Part shown: positions 7,705 through 15,877 of the stretch, one piece after another | Position numbering within the stretch: position 1 is the stretch's first letter | How the letters are laid out: each line of letters opens with the position of its first letter | From: Gemmatimonas sp. | GTDB taxonomy: Bacteria > Gemmatimonadota > Gemmatimonadetes > Gemmatimonadales > Gemmatimonadaceae | Direction: 5' to 3' | Length of the DNA stretch: 64,000 nucleotides | Assembly (NCBI GenBank): GCA_023910675.1 | Contig: JAAVWC010000007.1 | Coordinates: 1 to 64,000, forward strand | Position numbers and translations under genes: made by a program | The notes under the pieces: generated by a model | Seen by the model: only the letters and a program-made list of their open reading frames with translations | The model's database searches: none | What the model was told of the DNA's origin: nothing

Positions 7705-7872
7705 TGCGCGCGATTTGGCGAAACCGGCAAGCTGCTTGGGCGAAACCACAAATCGGCGCCTGTATCACGCCTGCCGGATCGACTCTGGATCAGAAGGTTC
7801 CTGGTTCGACCCCAGGAGGGGCAATTACAAGCGCCGCAAACACTTACGAGTGGCTGCGGCGTTTGTGTTTCG
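7705..7872. repeat. tRNA 3'-half attachment-site repeat, copy C, with arm-like repeats
   Basis: The core begins at 7780 (CGACTCTGGATCAGAAGG), runs through the T-arm and acceptor strand, and ends in a hairpin (GCCGCAAACACTTACGAG / TGGCTGCGGC) and GTTTGTGTTT. To the left, about 7715-7755, is a TTGGCGAAACC...TTGGGCGAAACC direct repeat followed by ACAAATCGGCG. Copy D has a similar sequence in the same place (CTTGGCAAAAACCGCAAATCGACG). These may be integrase arm sites. To the right, GATTCCTAAGTTCC...GTCAGAGACT is shared with copy A, and the integrase relic reads toward this site. Confidence 0.75.
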
Positions 7873-7946
7873 AGGCAAAGGGGCCTGATTCCTAAGTTCC
7901 TTCCAGTCAGAGACTTCCGAGTTCGCGACCGAATCAAGGCCACGGC

Positions 7947-8716
7947 TCACGCCCACCCGGCGCCCGGCCGACGACGCACCGTCGGCCGCTCAGCAGGGGT
8001 GGTCTCCGGGAGGGTACCATCGACCTCCGGCACCTGTGCATCAGTGCGTACCGCGGCCGCCGCGTTTCGCGTACCGTTGTCGGTGTGGCGAACGTACCGG
8101 GCGAACGTCTCGTAGTCGGACCAGCCGCCCGCCTTCATCACGGCCTAGGATCGAGGTGCCGGCGCTCGGTGGCCCACGTTACACGGGCTCCGTGCCAGAC
8201 GCTGTCCGGCGTCAGCTCAACCTGGGCGGCCTTGGCCAGTTCGTGGAGTTCTTCGATGAATGCGTCCGTGCTCATGGGCATCCCCTTCGCGTTCGTAAAA
8301 AGCAGCCCGTTGCCGATTACTGGCAGTTCGACCAGCAATTCGCTGACGAGCCGAGATTCCTTGAGCGGAAACGGGATCGTGCGCTGGCGGGCGCCCTTGA
8401 GCGTATCACCACGGAACGTCAGCTTCAATTTACGACCGGCGCCACGCTGAACGAATTGCAGGTTGCTTCGCCGAAGCTGGCGAACACCACCAATGCGTTC
8501 GCCAGTGACATCGACGATCAACAACGTGAGAGCGAGTCGGGTCCAGCGCACCGCGGCGGCCGTGTCCATCTGCGCACGCGCCTGCGCCGTAGGCGACAGG
8601 GCTGGGGCGCTTGCTCCTCGGGCGAGCCCGATAACAAGAGCCGCCGCGCCAGCGCAGAACGGACACGCCCCTGCCACACGTGCGTGCGGCAGGGCCATCG
8701 CCAGCGTTCGCGTCAT
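7947..8716 (-). pseudogene. Broken tyrosine recombinase (phage-type integrase) next to att copy C
   Basis: Two minus-strand segments together form the catalytic domain. The first (8716-8138) holds TGERIGGVRQLRRSNL (first catalytic Arg), TLKGARQRTIPFP (beta-hairpin Lys) and WHGARVTWATE (HxxR). The second (8141-7947) holds MKAGGWSDYETFARYVR with the GGW box and the Tyr nucleophile. Between them, near 8140-8160, the frame is broken by a stop and a shift, so no single product carries both HxxR and Tyr. The N-terminal core-binding domain is not recognisable upstream. The gene reads toward att copy C about 75 bp away, the normal layout for an element integrated in a tRNA gene. It is the only recombinase trace among the five repeats in this window. 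Confidence 0.75.
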
Positions 8717-9302
8717 TGGATCTCAACCCTGTGCCACCAGAGGGCACGGTGGCCCCGCACTCAGGCGGTGTGGTGCGCGTGCTGGTCTCGGGAGTGTAGC
8801 GGGAACGGCGTGGCATCCGCCCAGGCCGAATGGAATGGGGGCGCGGCTCTTCGACTGCAAGTTCTTTGGTGCCGACGAGGCAGGGGCGCGGGTCGACGAC
8901 GTTTACGTCGTGTGTGAGCAGGCCCACGACTCTCGATTTACGCACCCGTCGCCGGGGCAGCGGTCGCTCTTGATACGCCGCCGTCACTTCCGTGAGGGCG
9001 GCGCTCGTGCGTCACAAGCGTAGTTCCGGGGGAACCCTATGTGCCACGGTGGCGATTCGATGCGACGTAGCGTACCGGGTACGGGACCGTCACGCTGAAT
9101 TAAACTGAGGCCACGCGTCATGGCGAGCTGAACATGTACGTTCCGCAGGGCCACCTTTCGTTCTTGAGGACTCTTGATCGCTCAGGACGTGGAATTGCGG
9201 CATCCCCTTGACGGAATGCGAGTCCTGTGGAATGCTGCGTCGTGTTCCGTGCGGACGCTTATCAATGCCGCACGAATCGACAAACACCAACTGGAGCACA
9301 TT
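8717..9302. other. Intergenic region with an att-like hairpin and a DUF2442 tail
   Basis: No intact gene was found. At about 8976-9012, CGCCGCCGTCAC / GTGAGGGCGGCG forms a hairpin closely resembling the one that ends att copies A and D (GCCGCCGTCACTTACGAGTGATGGCGGC). The bases just left of it (CGCACCCGTCGCC, GGGGCAGCGGTC) match 1504-1541, the 3' end of the DUF2442 pseudogene. The stretch therefore looks like debris of earlier island modules. The tRNA-fragment part of the repeat is absent or unrecognisable (CGACTCTCGATTT near 8928 is a weak resemblance). Confidence 0.5.
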
Positions 9303-10091
9303 GTGACACACGCGTATCGCGTTTTGAGTATCACCCTCTTTGCCGTCGTCAGCGCTGTGCTGGTGGCCTGCGCGGACCAGCCACTGAACACCCCGGCTGT
9401 GACGGAGCCCATTGCGGTCACACCGGTCACGACGACCGTCACCTGCGACAGCGGGTGGGTTGAAGACGGCAGCGGTGGGGCGACGTGCAACGAACCGGTC
9501 GACCTTTGCGCTGACGACTGGTACGCCAACTACGGCACCTGTGCGGGGTATGACCCCACGACCGACCCCTGTTTTCCCTTTGGGTGTAGCGGTGGGGGAG
9601 GCGGCGGAGGTGGAGGAGGCGGGAGTACCGCGTGCAACGACGAACGAGACGTGTTGATCTACGAATACCAGACGCAGTCGGGACTCGCGGCGCCGGCCTG
9701 CGGGGCCTTCACCCAAAGTGCCTCCAATCAGTTTTACTCGTTCAGCCAACTGAACGTGAATAACACGCATGGGTGGGCGATCATCTGTCCGCCGCTGCAA
9801 ATCAACGCCAGGCAATCGTACGGCCTGGCGCGGTGGGTGGCAGAGATCGACGGGGTGCCGCGGACGTTGAACAGCGTCTATCGTTGCCCCCACCGCAACG
9901 CCGCGGTGCAGGGTGCGCCGAGCAGTCGCCACATGGCAGGGGACGCTGTCGACATGGATGTCACCACGAACTCGCTCAGCGAATGGCAGGTGTATGCGAA
10001 CGCCGCCGTTCGCGCCAAAGCGTCGTATGTTGAGCCAACGACTTTGCCGTGCGGCACGGGGTGCACGCACGCCGACTGGCGGGGATACTGA
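9303..10091 (+). CDS. Lipoprotein with M15-type peptidoglycan peptidase domain
   Basis: 262 aa from GTG 9303, chosen because GGAG lies a few bases upstream and a lipoprotein signal follows directly (RVLSITLFAVVSAVLVAC). After the Cys come a low-complexity Cys-containing region and a run of ten or more glycines (about residues 98-109) that acts as a linker. The C-terminal domain has NSVYRCPHRN and SRHMAGDAVDMDV, the HxxxxxxD zinc site of the M15 family (D-Ala-D-Ala / L,D-carboxypeptidases), and a final CTHADWRGY that could supply the third zinc ligand (HADW). It probably trims cell-wall peptides at the outer surface or periplasm. The gene is followed closely by the HEAT-repeat gene in the same direction. 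Confidence 0.8.
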   Translation: MTHAYRVLSITLFAVVSAVLVACADQPLNTPAVTEPIAVTPVTTTVTCDSGWVEDGSGGATCNEPVDLCADDWYANYGTCAGYDPTTDPCFPFGCSGGGGGGGGGGGSTACNDERDVLIYEYQTQSGLAAPACGAFTQSASNQFYSFSQLNVNNTHGWAIICPPLQINARQSYGLARWVAEIDGVPRTLNSVYRCPHRNAAVQGAPSSRHMAGDAVDMDVTTNSLSEWQVYANAAVRAKASYVEPTTLPCGTGCTHADWRGY

Positions 10092-10092
10092 T

Positions 10093-10932
10093 ATGCGGCA
10101 GGTCTTCTTGAGAGCAGCGGGAGTCGCGTGCCTCGCGGGGGCGCTATTGGGGACACCCCTGTCTGCGCCGTCAGCCGCAAAGCAGCCCCCCGCGTCTGGG
10201 CGTGCGCTGACCGTGAGCGTCCTGCTCGATCAGTTCCGCAGTCCCAATCAGACCGCGCGCATCCAAGCGTTTTACCTTCTGTTTGGCGCCTCGGCGTTCC
10301 AACAGGCTGGCGCACCCCAAACAAAGTTCACTGAGGTCGAACAACGAGAGCCGGCGCAGCGACATCGGCTGCGCACAGCGGTCGTTGATCTCCTGCGGCG
10401 CGAGCAAGCATACGTCCGCTCCTTACGCGCTCCCACGTCCTCCGAGCTCTTAAGCAACTACTACGGCGATCTGATCTGGATGGTGTCCGAGATCCGCGAG
10501 CCGGCGGCTCTCGAGGTGCTCATCGAGGTCCTGCCTATCGGACACACGGCAGCGCTTGGCGTGGTTAAACTCGGCGATCCGGCCATTGCGCGTTTGCTGT
10601 CGATGAGTACCTCTGCTGATCCGGGCGCACGAGAGCGTGCGGCGCGGGCGCTGTCGATCATCGGGGACGCGGAGGTGGCGCCCTGGGTCACGACGGCTCG
10701 ACGCGCGGAGGTACGGGCGGCGCTGCTGCGCCTCTCGAGTGACAGTCACCCGACCACTCGCCTCTTTGCAATAACGGGACTCGAACACGAACCTGCTGAT
10801 GCGCAGATTCGCGCCGTGTTTGCGCGACTCGCCAACGACAGGGCCGACTGTACCCAAATTGGTGGAAAACCTGTCTGTCCAGTGCAGCGGGTGGCGAAAC
10901 AGTGGCAAGCAGCCCACCCAGAACGGCCGTAG
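10093..10932 (+). CDS. Exported HEAT-repeat protein
   Basis: 279 aa starting 1 bp after the stop of the M15 gene, so the two form an operon. An N-terminal signal peptide (MRQVFLRAAGVACLAGALLGTPLSAPSAA) is followed by alpha-helical repeats: SVLLDQFRSPNQTARIQAFYLL, EPAALEVLIEVL, TAALGVVKLGDPAIARLL, ARERAARALSIIGD, TRLFAITGLEHE. These resemble HEAT/PBS-lyase-like repeats used as protein-binding scaffolds. A Cys pair near the C-terminus (DCTQIGGKPVC) may form a disulfide. No catalytic motif is seen. The likely role is a periplasmic binding partner, possibly of the neighbouring peptidase. Confidence 0.65.
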   Translation: MRQVFLRAAGVACLAGALLGTPLSAPSAAKQPPASGRALTVSVLLDQFRSPNQTARIQAFYLLFGASAFQQAGAPQTKFTEVEQREPAQRHRLRTAVVDLLRREQAYVRSLRAPTSSELLSNYYGDLIWMVSEIREPAALEVLIEVLPIGHTAALGVVKLGDPAIARLLSMSTSADPGARERAARALSIIGDAEVAPWVTTARRAEVRAALLRLSSDSHPTTRLFAITGLEHEPADAQIRAVFARLANDRADCTQIGGKPVCPVQRVAKQWQAAHPERP

Positions 10933-11071
10933 GACAATCACGGGTGTAATCACGTCCGCCCATTCATTGTGGGCGCGGTACGCCAAGACTCTCTATCGCG
11001 TGTGCGGTGCGGAGTCTTGGCGGACCACACGGAACGGTCATGTGCGTGGGACGGTCGAGGCGACGACGCGG

Positions 11072-11650
11072 TCAAAGCACCGGAAACGCGAGCGCGACCG
11101 CCAGCGGCAGGAGATGCGTCAAGATGGCCGCGACGACCGCCTGCGCCACGCTGACCTTGCCGTCGTCGGCCGCGATCAGCGCCATGCTCCACATCGCTCA
11201 CAGGTCTACACTCGGGGCGAGTGTCATGTTCAGCGGCGACGCCACGCCCGGCTCGAGCCAGCGTGCCGGGCCCACCGCGAGGGTCGTCATGGTGGGGAAG
11301 TCGCTGTGCAGGATGATCTGCACCAAGCCCACGGCCGGACCAAGCACTAGCAGCGGGAGGCTGGCGAGGAGCACCATGCGGAAGGCGCGGCCAAACGTGA
11401 CCGCCGGGCCGACCACGACCGTCACGAGCCAGAGTGCGACACCATAGAAGAACGGCTGCGTCATCACGCGCAGCGACTCCGACGCGAGCGTCAACTTCGC
11501 AAGCGTCTCACTGCGCATCGCGGTCGTCCCTTTAGCGGCAAGGTGCGCGGCGGCTTCAGCGTTGTACGCGGGAAAGAGGCCGGCGCCGAGACCGCTTAGA
11601 CGAGGATGGCGAGCAGGGCGGTCCGCCTCATCTGCGCGCTCGTGCTCCAT
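11072..11650 (-). pseudogene. Multi-span membrane protein with an in-frame stop
   Basis: The minus strand encodes hydrophobic segments FFYGVALWLVTVVVGPAVTF, RMVLLASLPLLVLGPAVGLVQIIL and, after a TGA in the middle (about 11198-11200), MWSMALIAADDGKVSVAQ and a last membrane segment ending FPVL before TGA at 11074-11072. The frame is continuous across the stop, so one codon change (for example from a Phe codon in SVDLF) could have interrupted it. The layout, with a soluble N-terminus and several C-terminal membrane helices, is vaguely like the Yip1 family, but this is weak. The 5' boundary is uncertain. The gene is island debris next to att copy D. Confidence 0.45.
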
Positions 11651-11919
11651 CAGGAACAGCAAGCCGGTCGTGCTATCGAATATCAATGCGAGCGTCGCGT
11701 GGTTAAGGCGGTGCGGCGTGGAACAGGCAACGAGGGACTCACGGGCGGGCACGAGGCCACATCCTGAGAAGGATCGCCTTACTGTTACGGTGATGCTCAA
11801 CCTGTGCAGTATGTGGAAACCCTGATGCAATACCCTTTGCAGGCAGGCAACTCGGACGCTCTTGCGTCGACCGCCATTGCCATGACGACTTTACTCGCGA
11901 GAGTTGCGTCTATCACGCT

Positions 11920-12096
11920 ACCGCTTGGCCGAAAGGCCAAGCCGCTTGGCAAAAACCGCAAATCGACGTCCCCACAATGCTCGGCAGCTCGACTCTGGAT
12001 CAGAAGGTTCTGGATCAGAAGGTTCCTGGTTCGACCCCAGGAGGGGCAATCGCAAGCGCCGCCGTCACGTACGAGTGATGGCGGTGTTTGTGTTTT
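11920..12096. repeat. tRNA 3'-half attachment-site repeat, copy D, with an internal duplication
   Basis: The core starts at 11990 (CGACTCTGGATCAGAAGG). A 15-bp unit, TGGATCAGAAGGTTC, is present twice in tandem (about 11997-12026), which is unique to this copy. The T-arm, acceptor strand and hairpin (GCCGCCGTCAC..GTGATGGCGGT) follow. To the left, CTTGGCCGAAAGGCCAAG and CTTGGCAAAAACCGCAAATCGACG resemble the arm-like repeats of copy C. The duplication lies in the anticodon-stem region where tRNA-targeting integrases usually cross over. Confidence 0.8.
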
Positions 12097-12187
12097 GCAT
12101 GCCAGGTGTTCGCGATTCCTTGTTCCCATCTGGGAAAGCGTGCCACGTCTCCCACGTTGCGCTGCCGCCGTCTGATGAAGATATTTC

Positions 12188-12206
12188 TGTTCGAAGTTCG
12201 CGAACA
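12188..12206 (+). promoter_or_regulatory. Palindromic operator upstream of the second HTH gene
   Basis: GTTCGCGAAC (12196-12205) sits 20 bp before the ATG and is nested in a looser inverted repeat TGTTCG...CGAACA (12188-12206). The same GTTCNNGAAC core, with matching flanks, precedes the decayed first copy (72-81). The ribosome-binding site ACGGAGG lies between it and the start. Autoregulation by the HTH protein is inferred. Confidence 0.5.
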
Positions 12207-12224
12207 AGGAACACGGAGGTTGTC

Positions 12225-12767
12225 ATGGCCGTCGATGCACTACATGCCCTGGACGTCGTTGTCGCCCTGCGGCTCGCCGAGAGCCCCGGGGCGGACTTCC
12301 GCACACTCGCGGAGGATCTCGCGCTGAGCGTGAGTACCACGCACGCGGCGGTGAAGCGGCTGATGCTGGCTGGGTTGGTGCGGTCAACAGGTACAGGGGT
12401 GGGTGCGGTAAACCGGCACGCATTGCTCGAGTTTCTCGAGCACGGCGTGCGTTACGCGTTTCCGGCCGCGGCCGGTGCCCCGACCCGCGGCGTTCCGACG
12501 GCGCACGCGGGCCCGGTGTTCGCCGAGGTGATGGACGCTGCCGACGCCCTCGTGTGGGAGGACCCGGATGGCACCGTGGAGGGGCGCGCCCTGGCCCCGT
12601 TGCTCCCACGGGCTGGCCAACTCGTGACGCGCGCTCCGGTCACGTACGCGCTGCTCACCGCGGTCGACGCCTTGCGTGTTGGGCGGGCGCGCGAGCGGGG
12701 CATCGCACGCCGCTACCTTCGCGAGGTACTGAAGGTGCCCTTGCCGAGTCAGCTGTCTACCGGATGA
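12225..12767 (+). CDS. Winged-HTH regulator or antitoxin of the second HTH/nucleotidyltransferase module
   Basis: 180 aa from ATG 12225, preceded by ACGGAGG. Residues about 3-60 form a winged helix (ALHALDVVVALRLAES, FRTLAEDLALSVSTTHAAVKRLMLAGLV), resembling MarR/IclR-like domains. Then come RHALLEFLEHGVRYAFP and RGVPTAHAGPV, both conserved in the decayed copy at 101-603, and a C-terminal helical part with TAVDALRVGRARERGIARRYL. The stop overlaps the start of the nucleotidyltransferase gene (ATGA), so expression is coupled. An HTH gene immediately before a nucleotidyltransferase-fold gene is the layout of AbiEi/AbiEii-type IV toxin-antitoxin systems, where the HTH protein represses the operon. 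Antitoxin activity is inference. The gene stands between att copies D and E. Confidence 0.72.
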   Translation: MAVDALHALDVVVALRLAESPGADFRTLAEDLALSVSTTHAAVKRLMLAGLVRSTGTGVGAVNRHALLEFLEHGVRYAFPAAAGAPTRGVPTAHAGPVFAEVMDAADALVWEDPDGTVEGRALAPLLPRAGQLVTRAPVTYALLTAVDALRVGRARERGIARRYLREVLKVPLPSQLSTG

Positions 12768-13537
12768 CGGCCCCGTCAGTGCCGCCACGATTCACACGCC
12801 GGAGTACGCCCGCGCTCGACCGCCTTCGTCGCATCGCGCGGCAGCTCGGTCCACTGTGTGAGCGTGTGGTGTTCATCGGCGGAGCCGTAGCGCCCCTGCT
12901 GCAGACAGACGAGATCTTGCCGCGTGTGCGCCCCACGAAAGACGTGGACGCGGTCATCGCCACGAGCTCCTACGCTGAACTCGGCGCGTTACGTGATGCG
13001 CTACGGGAACGTGGATTCTCCGAAGCGGCGGTTTCGCCGCATCACGGCGCGACCACCCACATGCACCGCTGGATCGCGCCCGACGGCGGTGGCCCGTTCG
13101 ACCTCGTGCCGGTCGGGGACCATCCTGGCGGCACGGGCGCCGTCGCTGATGCCTACGCCGTGGAATCCGCCGTTCGTATCGATCTCCGAGAGTCGGACGG
13201 CGACGCGCCATGCATCGTACGACATGCAAGCTCCGTCGCCTTCCTGATGTTGAAGTGGGCGGCGTTTAGTGACCGGGGTCGCGAGAGCCCTTTCGATAGC
13301 CATGACCTGGAGGACATCATCGGCGTGATGGCGTCACGGCCGATGATACTCACCGAGGGTCGCGCCGCGCCGCGTGCGGTTCGCCGTTTCCTCGCGGAAC
13401 ACTGCCGTGCGTTCTGTTCAGACGCCGACATGGGCGACGAACTCATCGCGGCCCATCTGCCTGCGGGTACCGTGGTCGGAGTCAGAGAGAGCGTGCGATT
13501 GCGACTTCAGGACCTGAGCGCCATCGACCAGGTCTAG
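12764..13537 (+). CDS. Nucleotidyltransferase-fold protein (AbiEii-like), second copy
   Basis: 257 aa from ATG 12764, overlapping the HTH stop. The N-terminal part has RRIARQLGPLCERVVFIGGAVAPLL and then RPTKDVDAVIATS, giving the GG...DxD pattern of polymerase-beta-type nucleotidyltransferases. The middle carries HRWIAPDGGGPFDLVPVGD, a candidate third acidic position (FDLVP), absent in this form from classical MNT/HEPN pairs. The C-terminal part has FLMLKWAAFSDRGRESPFDSHDLEDIIGVMASRP, strongly conserved with the copy at 625-1305. Known relatives modify tRNA 3' ends or proteins (AbiEii, MenA-type toxins). Since the module is flanked by tRNA fragments, a tRNA substrate is an attractive but unproven idea. 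The gene ends 168 bp before att copy E. Confidence 0.72.
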   Translation: MTAPSVPPRFTRRSTPALDRLRRIARQLGPLCERVVFIGGAVAPLLQTDEILPRVRPTKDVDAVIATSSYAELGALRDALRERGFSEAAVSPHHGATTHMHRWIAPDGGGPFDLVPVGDHPGGTGAVADAYAVESAVRIDLRESDGDAPCIVRHASSVAFLMLKWAAFSDRGRESPFDSHDLEDIIGVMASRPMILTEGRAAPRAVRRFLAEHCRAFCSDADMGDELIAAHLPAGTVVGVRESVRLRLQDLSAIDQV

Positions 13538-13704
13538 CATCACGCCGCTCGCCTGGCGTCGTGAACACGGAACGATAGGCACGAGTACGAGCGCGTGAGG
13601 GGCGGGGAGTGCTCTCGCTTGGCTACACCTCCGCGCCAGTTGCTCAAAACGGCAAGCGCGTTGGCGTCCATCGCACGGAAGCGGCTCTGGCGCACCTCGC
13701 GGAG

Positions 13705-13797
13705 CGACTCTGGATCAGAAGGTTCCTGGTTCGACCCCAAGAGGGGCAATTGCAAGCGCAGCGCTGACTTACGAGTGATGGCGGCGCTTGTGTTTGT
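13705..13797. repeat. tRNA 3'-half attachment-site repeat, copy E (right end of the island)
   Basis: CGACTCTGGATCAGAAGG, T-arm with one change (CCAAG instead of CCAGG at 13737-13741), AGGGGCA and a hairpin (GCGCAGCGCTGACTTACGAG / TGATGGCGGCGCTTG) followed by TGTTTGTC. The T-stem mismatch means this copy could no longer be part of a good tRNA. Beyond it the content changes to a typical chromosomal metal-efflux operon, so it is taken as the right boundary of the repeat-bounded island within the window. Confidence 0.78.
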
Positions 13798-13876
13798 CGC
13801 GCGAAAAGAACCCGCCTTCTCGTTGGCGGCATTAGCACTCGCACGGCGCACCCCGTCGCGGGTATACATTTCCACT

Positions 13877-14374
13877 GTGACCCGATCCCTCTGGTCCCGC
13901 TGGACCGTCATCCTGCTGGCGCTGGTCGCCAGCCTCGCGTCGCCCGGCTTGGCCGTGGCGCACGGAATGGCGCACGCGCATGGGGCCGAGGCGCATCACC
14001 TCGGGGAGCACGAGGGTGGGCACCATGATCACGGGTTGCCCGAGCATGATCGGTCGACGGAGCACAGCGACCACCATGATCACCGTGACCACGATGTGCC
14101 GGACGCAGATCCCCTGACGGGGAGCGCCGCGACGTTGGCCGGTCGGGAGCATCGCCATCAGCACGATCATGCCCGCGTCGAGTCGGTCCCCACCGGCCGC
14201 GTCGACACCCGAGACGGGCTGCAGGCTCCGGCAATCAGTTCCCCGGCCGCCGTAGTGCTGCCGTTGGCGACCCACACCCAGCCGCCGCTCACGCGCTGGG
14301 ACTCCGTGGCCCTGGCGCGCCCTGCGCCGGACACCGGGCCTCCACCCACCCTGCGAGCTCCTCCGACCTGCTGA
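13877..14374 (+). CDS. Histidine-rich exported protein at the head of the metal-efflux operon
   Basis: 165 aa from GTG 13877, where a signal peptide begins (RSLWSRWTVILLALVASLASPGLAVA). The mature part is dominated by His and acidic residues (GMAHAHGAEAHHLGEHEGGHHDHG, HSDHHDHRDHDVPDADP, EHRHQHDHARVE), which would bind divalent metals in the periplasm. It precedes CzcC/CzcB/CzcA-like genes. Small His-rich proteins (CzcI-like in role, not clearly homologous) are common in such operons as metal buffers or regulators. The C-terminal half is Pro-rich without motifs. The alternative start upstream would remove the signal peptide from the N-terminus, so GTG 13877 is preferred. Confidence 0.72.
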   Translation: MTRSLWSRWTVILLALVASLASPGLAVAHGMAHAHGAEAHHLGEHEGGHHDHGLPEHDRSTEHSDHHDHRDHDVPDADPLTGSAATLAGREHRHQHDHARVESVPTGRVDTRDGLQAPAISSPAAVVLPLATHTQPPLTRWDSVALARPAPDTGPPPTLRAPPTC

Positions 14375-14470
14375 CCTCGACGTCGCGCGTCGTGTGCCCT
14401 GCGCGCACGCCCGCGTGACGCGTACGCGGTCGCGCCCTGCGCGACCGTCCCCGAGGGATGCGGCTCGCGC

Positions 14471-15877
14471 ATGCGGCCGGTGTCGCACCACCCTCGGGAA
14501 CGTCAGCCCCTCGTTCTCGTGGTCTCGTCGTTCTTCTGGCCCCGGCGTCTACAGGCCGCTGTCTTCGTGTCGTTGAGTCTCGTCGCATCGACGCTCCGGG
14601 CCCAAGAGGGTCTCGCGCTCGCGGATGCCCGCGCCGCCGCCCTCCGCCTCGATCCCGCGGTTCGTGCGGCGCGCGAAGCGGTAACCGCTGCCACCGCGCG
14701 CGAGCGTCAGGCCGCCGCCCTCGCCAATCCCACGCTCAATTACGGGCGCGAGCAAACGTCGCGCACCGGCCAGTCCAACGCGCAGGACATCGCCCAGGTC
14801 GAATGGCCGGTCGACGTGGCCGGTCAACGCGCTGCCCGTATGGCTGCCGCACGATTTCGCCGTGAAGGCGGCCGAAGCGCGCCTGAGCGCCGCCACGCAG
14901 GCGCTCGATGCGGCGGTACTTCCGCGCATACGTCGACGCGATAAGGGCGGCCCATCGTGTGCAGCTCGCCGACGCCGCGTTTCGCACCGCGACCGAGGCG
15001 CAGCGCGTCAACGATGAACGGGTGCGCGCAGGCGATGTGGCCGGGTACGCCGGGAGACGCCTTCGCCTCGAAGCCGGCCGATACGCGGCGCGACGCGCCG
15101 ATGCCGCAGGGCAGGCGCGCGTGGCGCTAGAACGATTGGCGCTGCTCACCGGGCTGCCGACCGCGCAAATCATGGTACCCACGGCTTCCGCATTCGATAG
15201 CACCGGGACCGCCTACAGCGCGCTGCTGTCGTCGGCGCTAGGATCGGCCACCGCCGCCCTGCGCGCATTGCCTGATGTGGGTGACTCGCTCGTCACGCGT
15301 GCACTCGCAAATCGCGCCGATGTGCAGATCGCGCAGCGCGAAGCTCAAGCGGCGCAGGCCGATGCGCGTCTCGCGTCACGCGAGCGGATTCCGCTTCCCG
15401 CCATCTCCGCCGGCTACAAGGGTGAGCGAGTGCAAAGTGGCGCCAGCATGACCGGGGTTTCGCTCTTCGGTTTTGTGGCGGGATTCTCCATGCCGCTCCC
15501 GTTGCTCGACCGCCGCGCGAGCGCCTGTCGCGGCGGCCGATGCCACTGCCCGTCAGCTCGACGCCGAGGGAGACGTCGCACGACGTCGAGTTTCGCGAGA
15601 AGTGCTCGACGCGCTAAACGCTTTGCGTAGCACCGAAGCCGAGCGTACGGCGCTGCAGCCGTTCGCTGGTGCGGAATCGCGGCTTGCGCTGCGGGCGGTG
15701 AACGCCGCGTATGCCGAAGGCGAGATCACGCTGACCGAGTGGCTCGAGGCCATGCGCGCGTGGCAAGAGACAGAGATCGCATTGCTGACCCTCACCACGG
15801 ATATCGCGCTGCGCCGCGCCGACCTCGCGCGCGCCGTTGGCCTTCCGCTTTTTCCCCCAACCGAATCGAACCGATGA
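14471..15877 (+). pseudogene. czcC: CzcC-like outer-membrane efflux protein with three frameshifts
   Basis: A TolC-family reading can be followed through the region: exported N-terminus and LALADARAAALRLDPAVRAAREAV (from 14471), KAAEARLSAATQALDAA in a second frame (about 14862-14908), RYFRAYVDAIRAAHRVQLADAAFR through FVAGFSMPLPLLDRRAS in a third (to about 15525), and AAADATARQLDAEGDVARRRV through DLARAVGLPLFPP in a fourth segment to TGA 15875-15877. Shifts fall near 14860, 14908 and 15525. The rebuilt protein would be about 465 aa, normal for CzcC. Its stop overlaps the CzcB start (ATGA). The adaptor and pump genes are intact, so either the outer-membrane part is supplied elsewhere or the shifts are sequencing errors. 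Confidence 0.75.

Noticed and set aside
1359-13797. The spaced repeats as a CRISPR array
   Set aside because: Repeats are about 90 bp, separated by 1.6-4.2 kb of genes, with tRNA structure; there are no regular spacers and no cas genes.
1359-13797. The repeats as integron attC sites with gene cassettes
   Set aside because: No RYYYAAC/GTTRRRY core pairs were seen, spacing exceeds normal cassettes, and the recombinase relic is a phage-type integrase without the IntI-specific region being recognisable.
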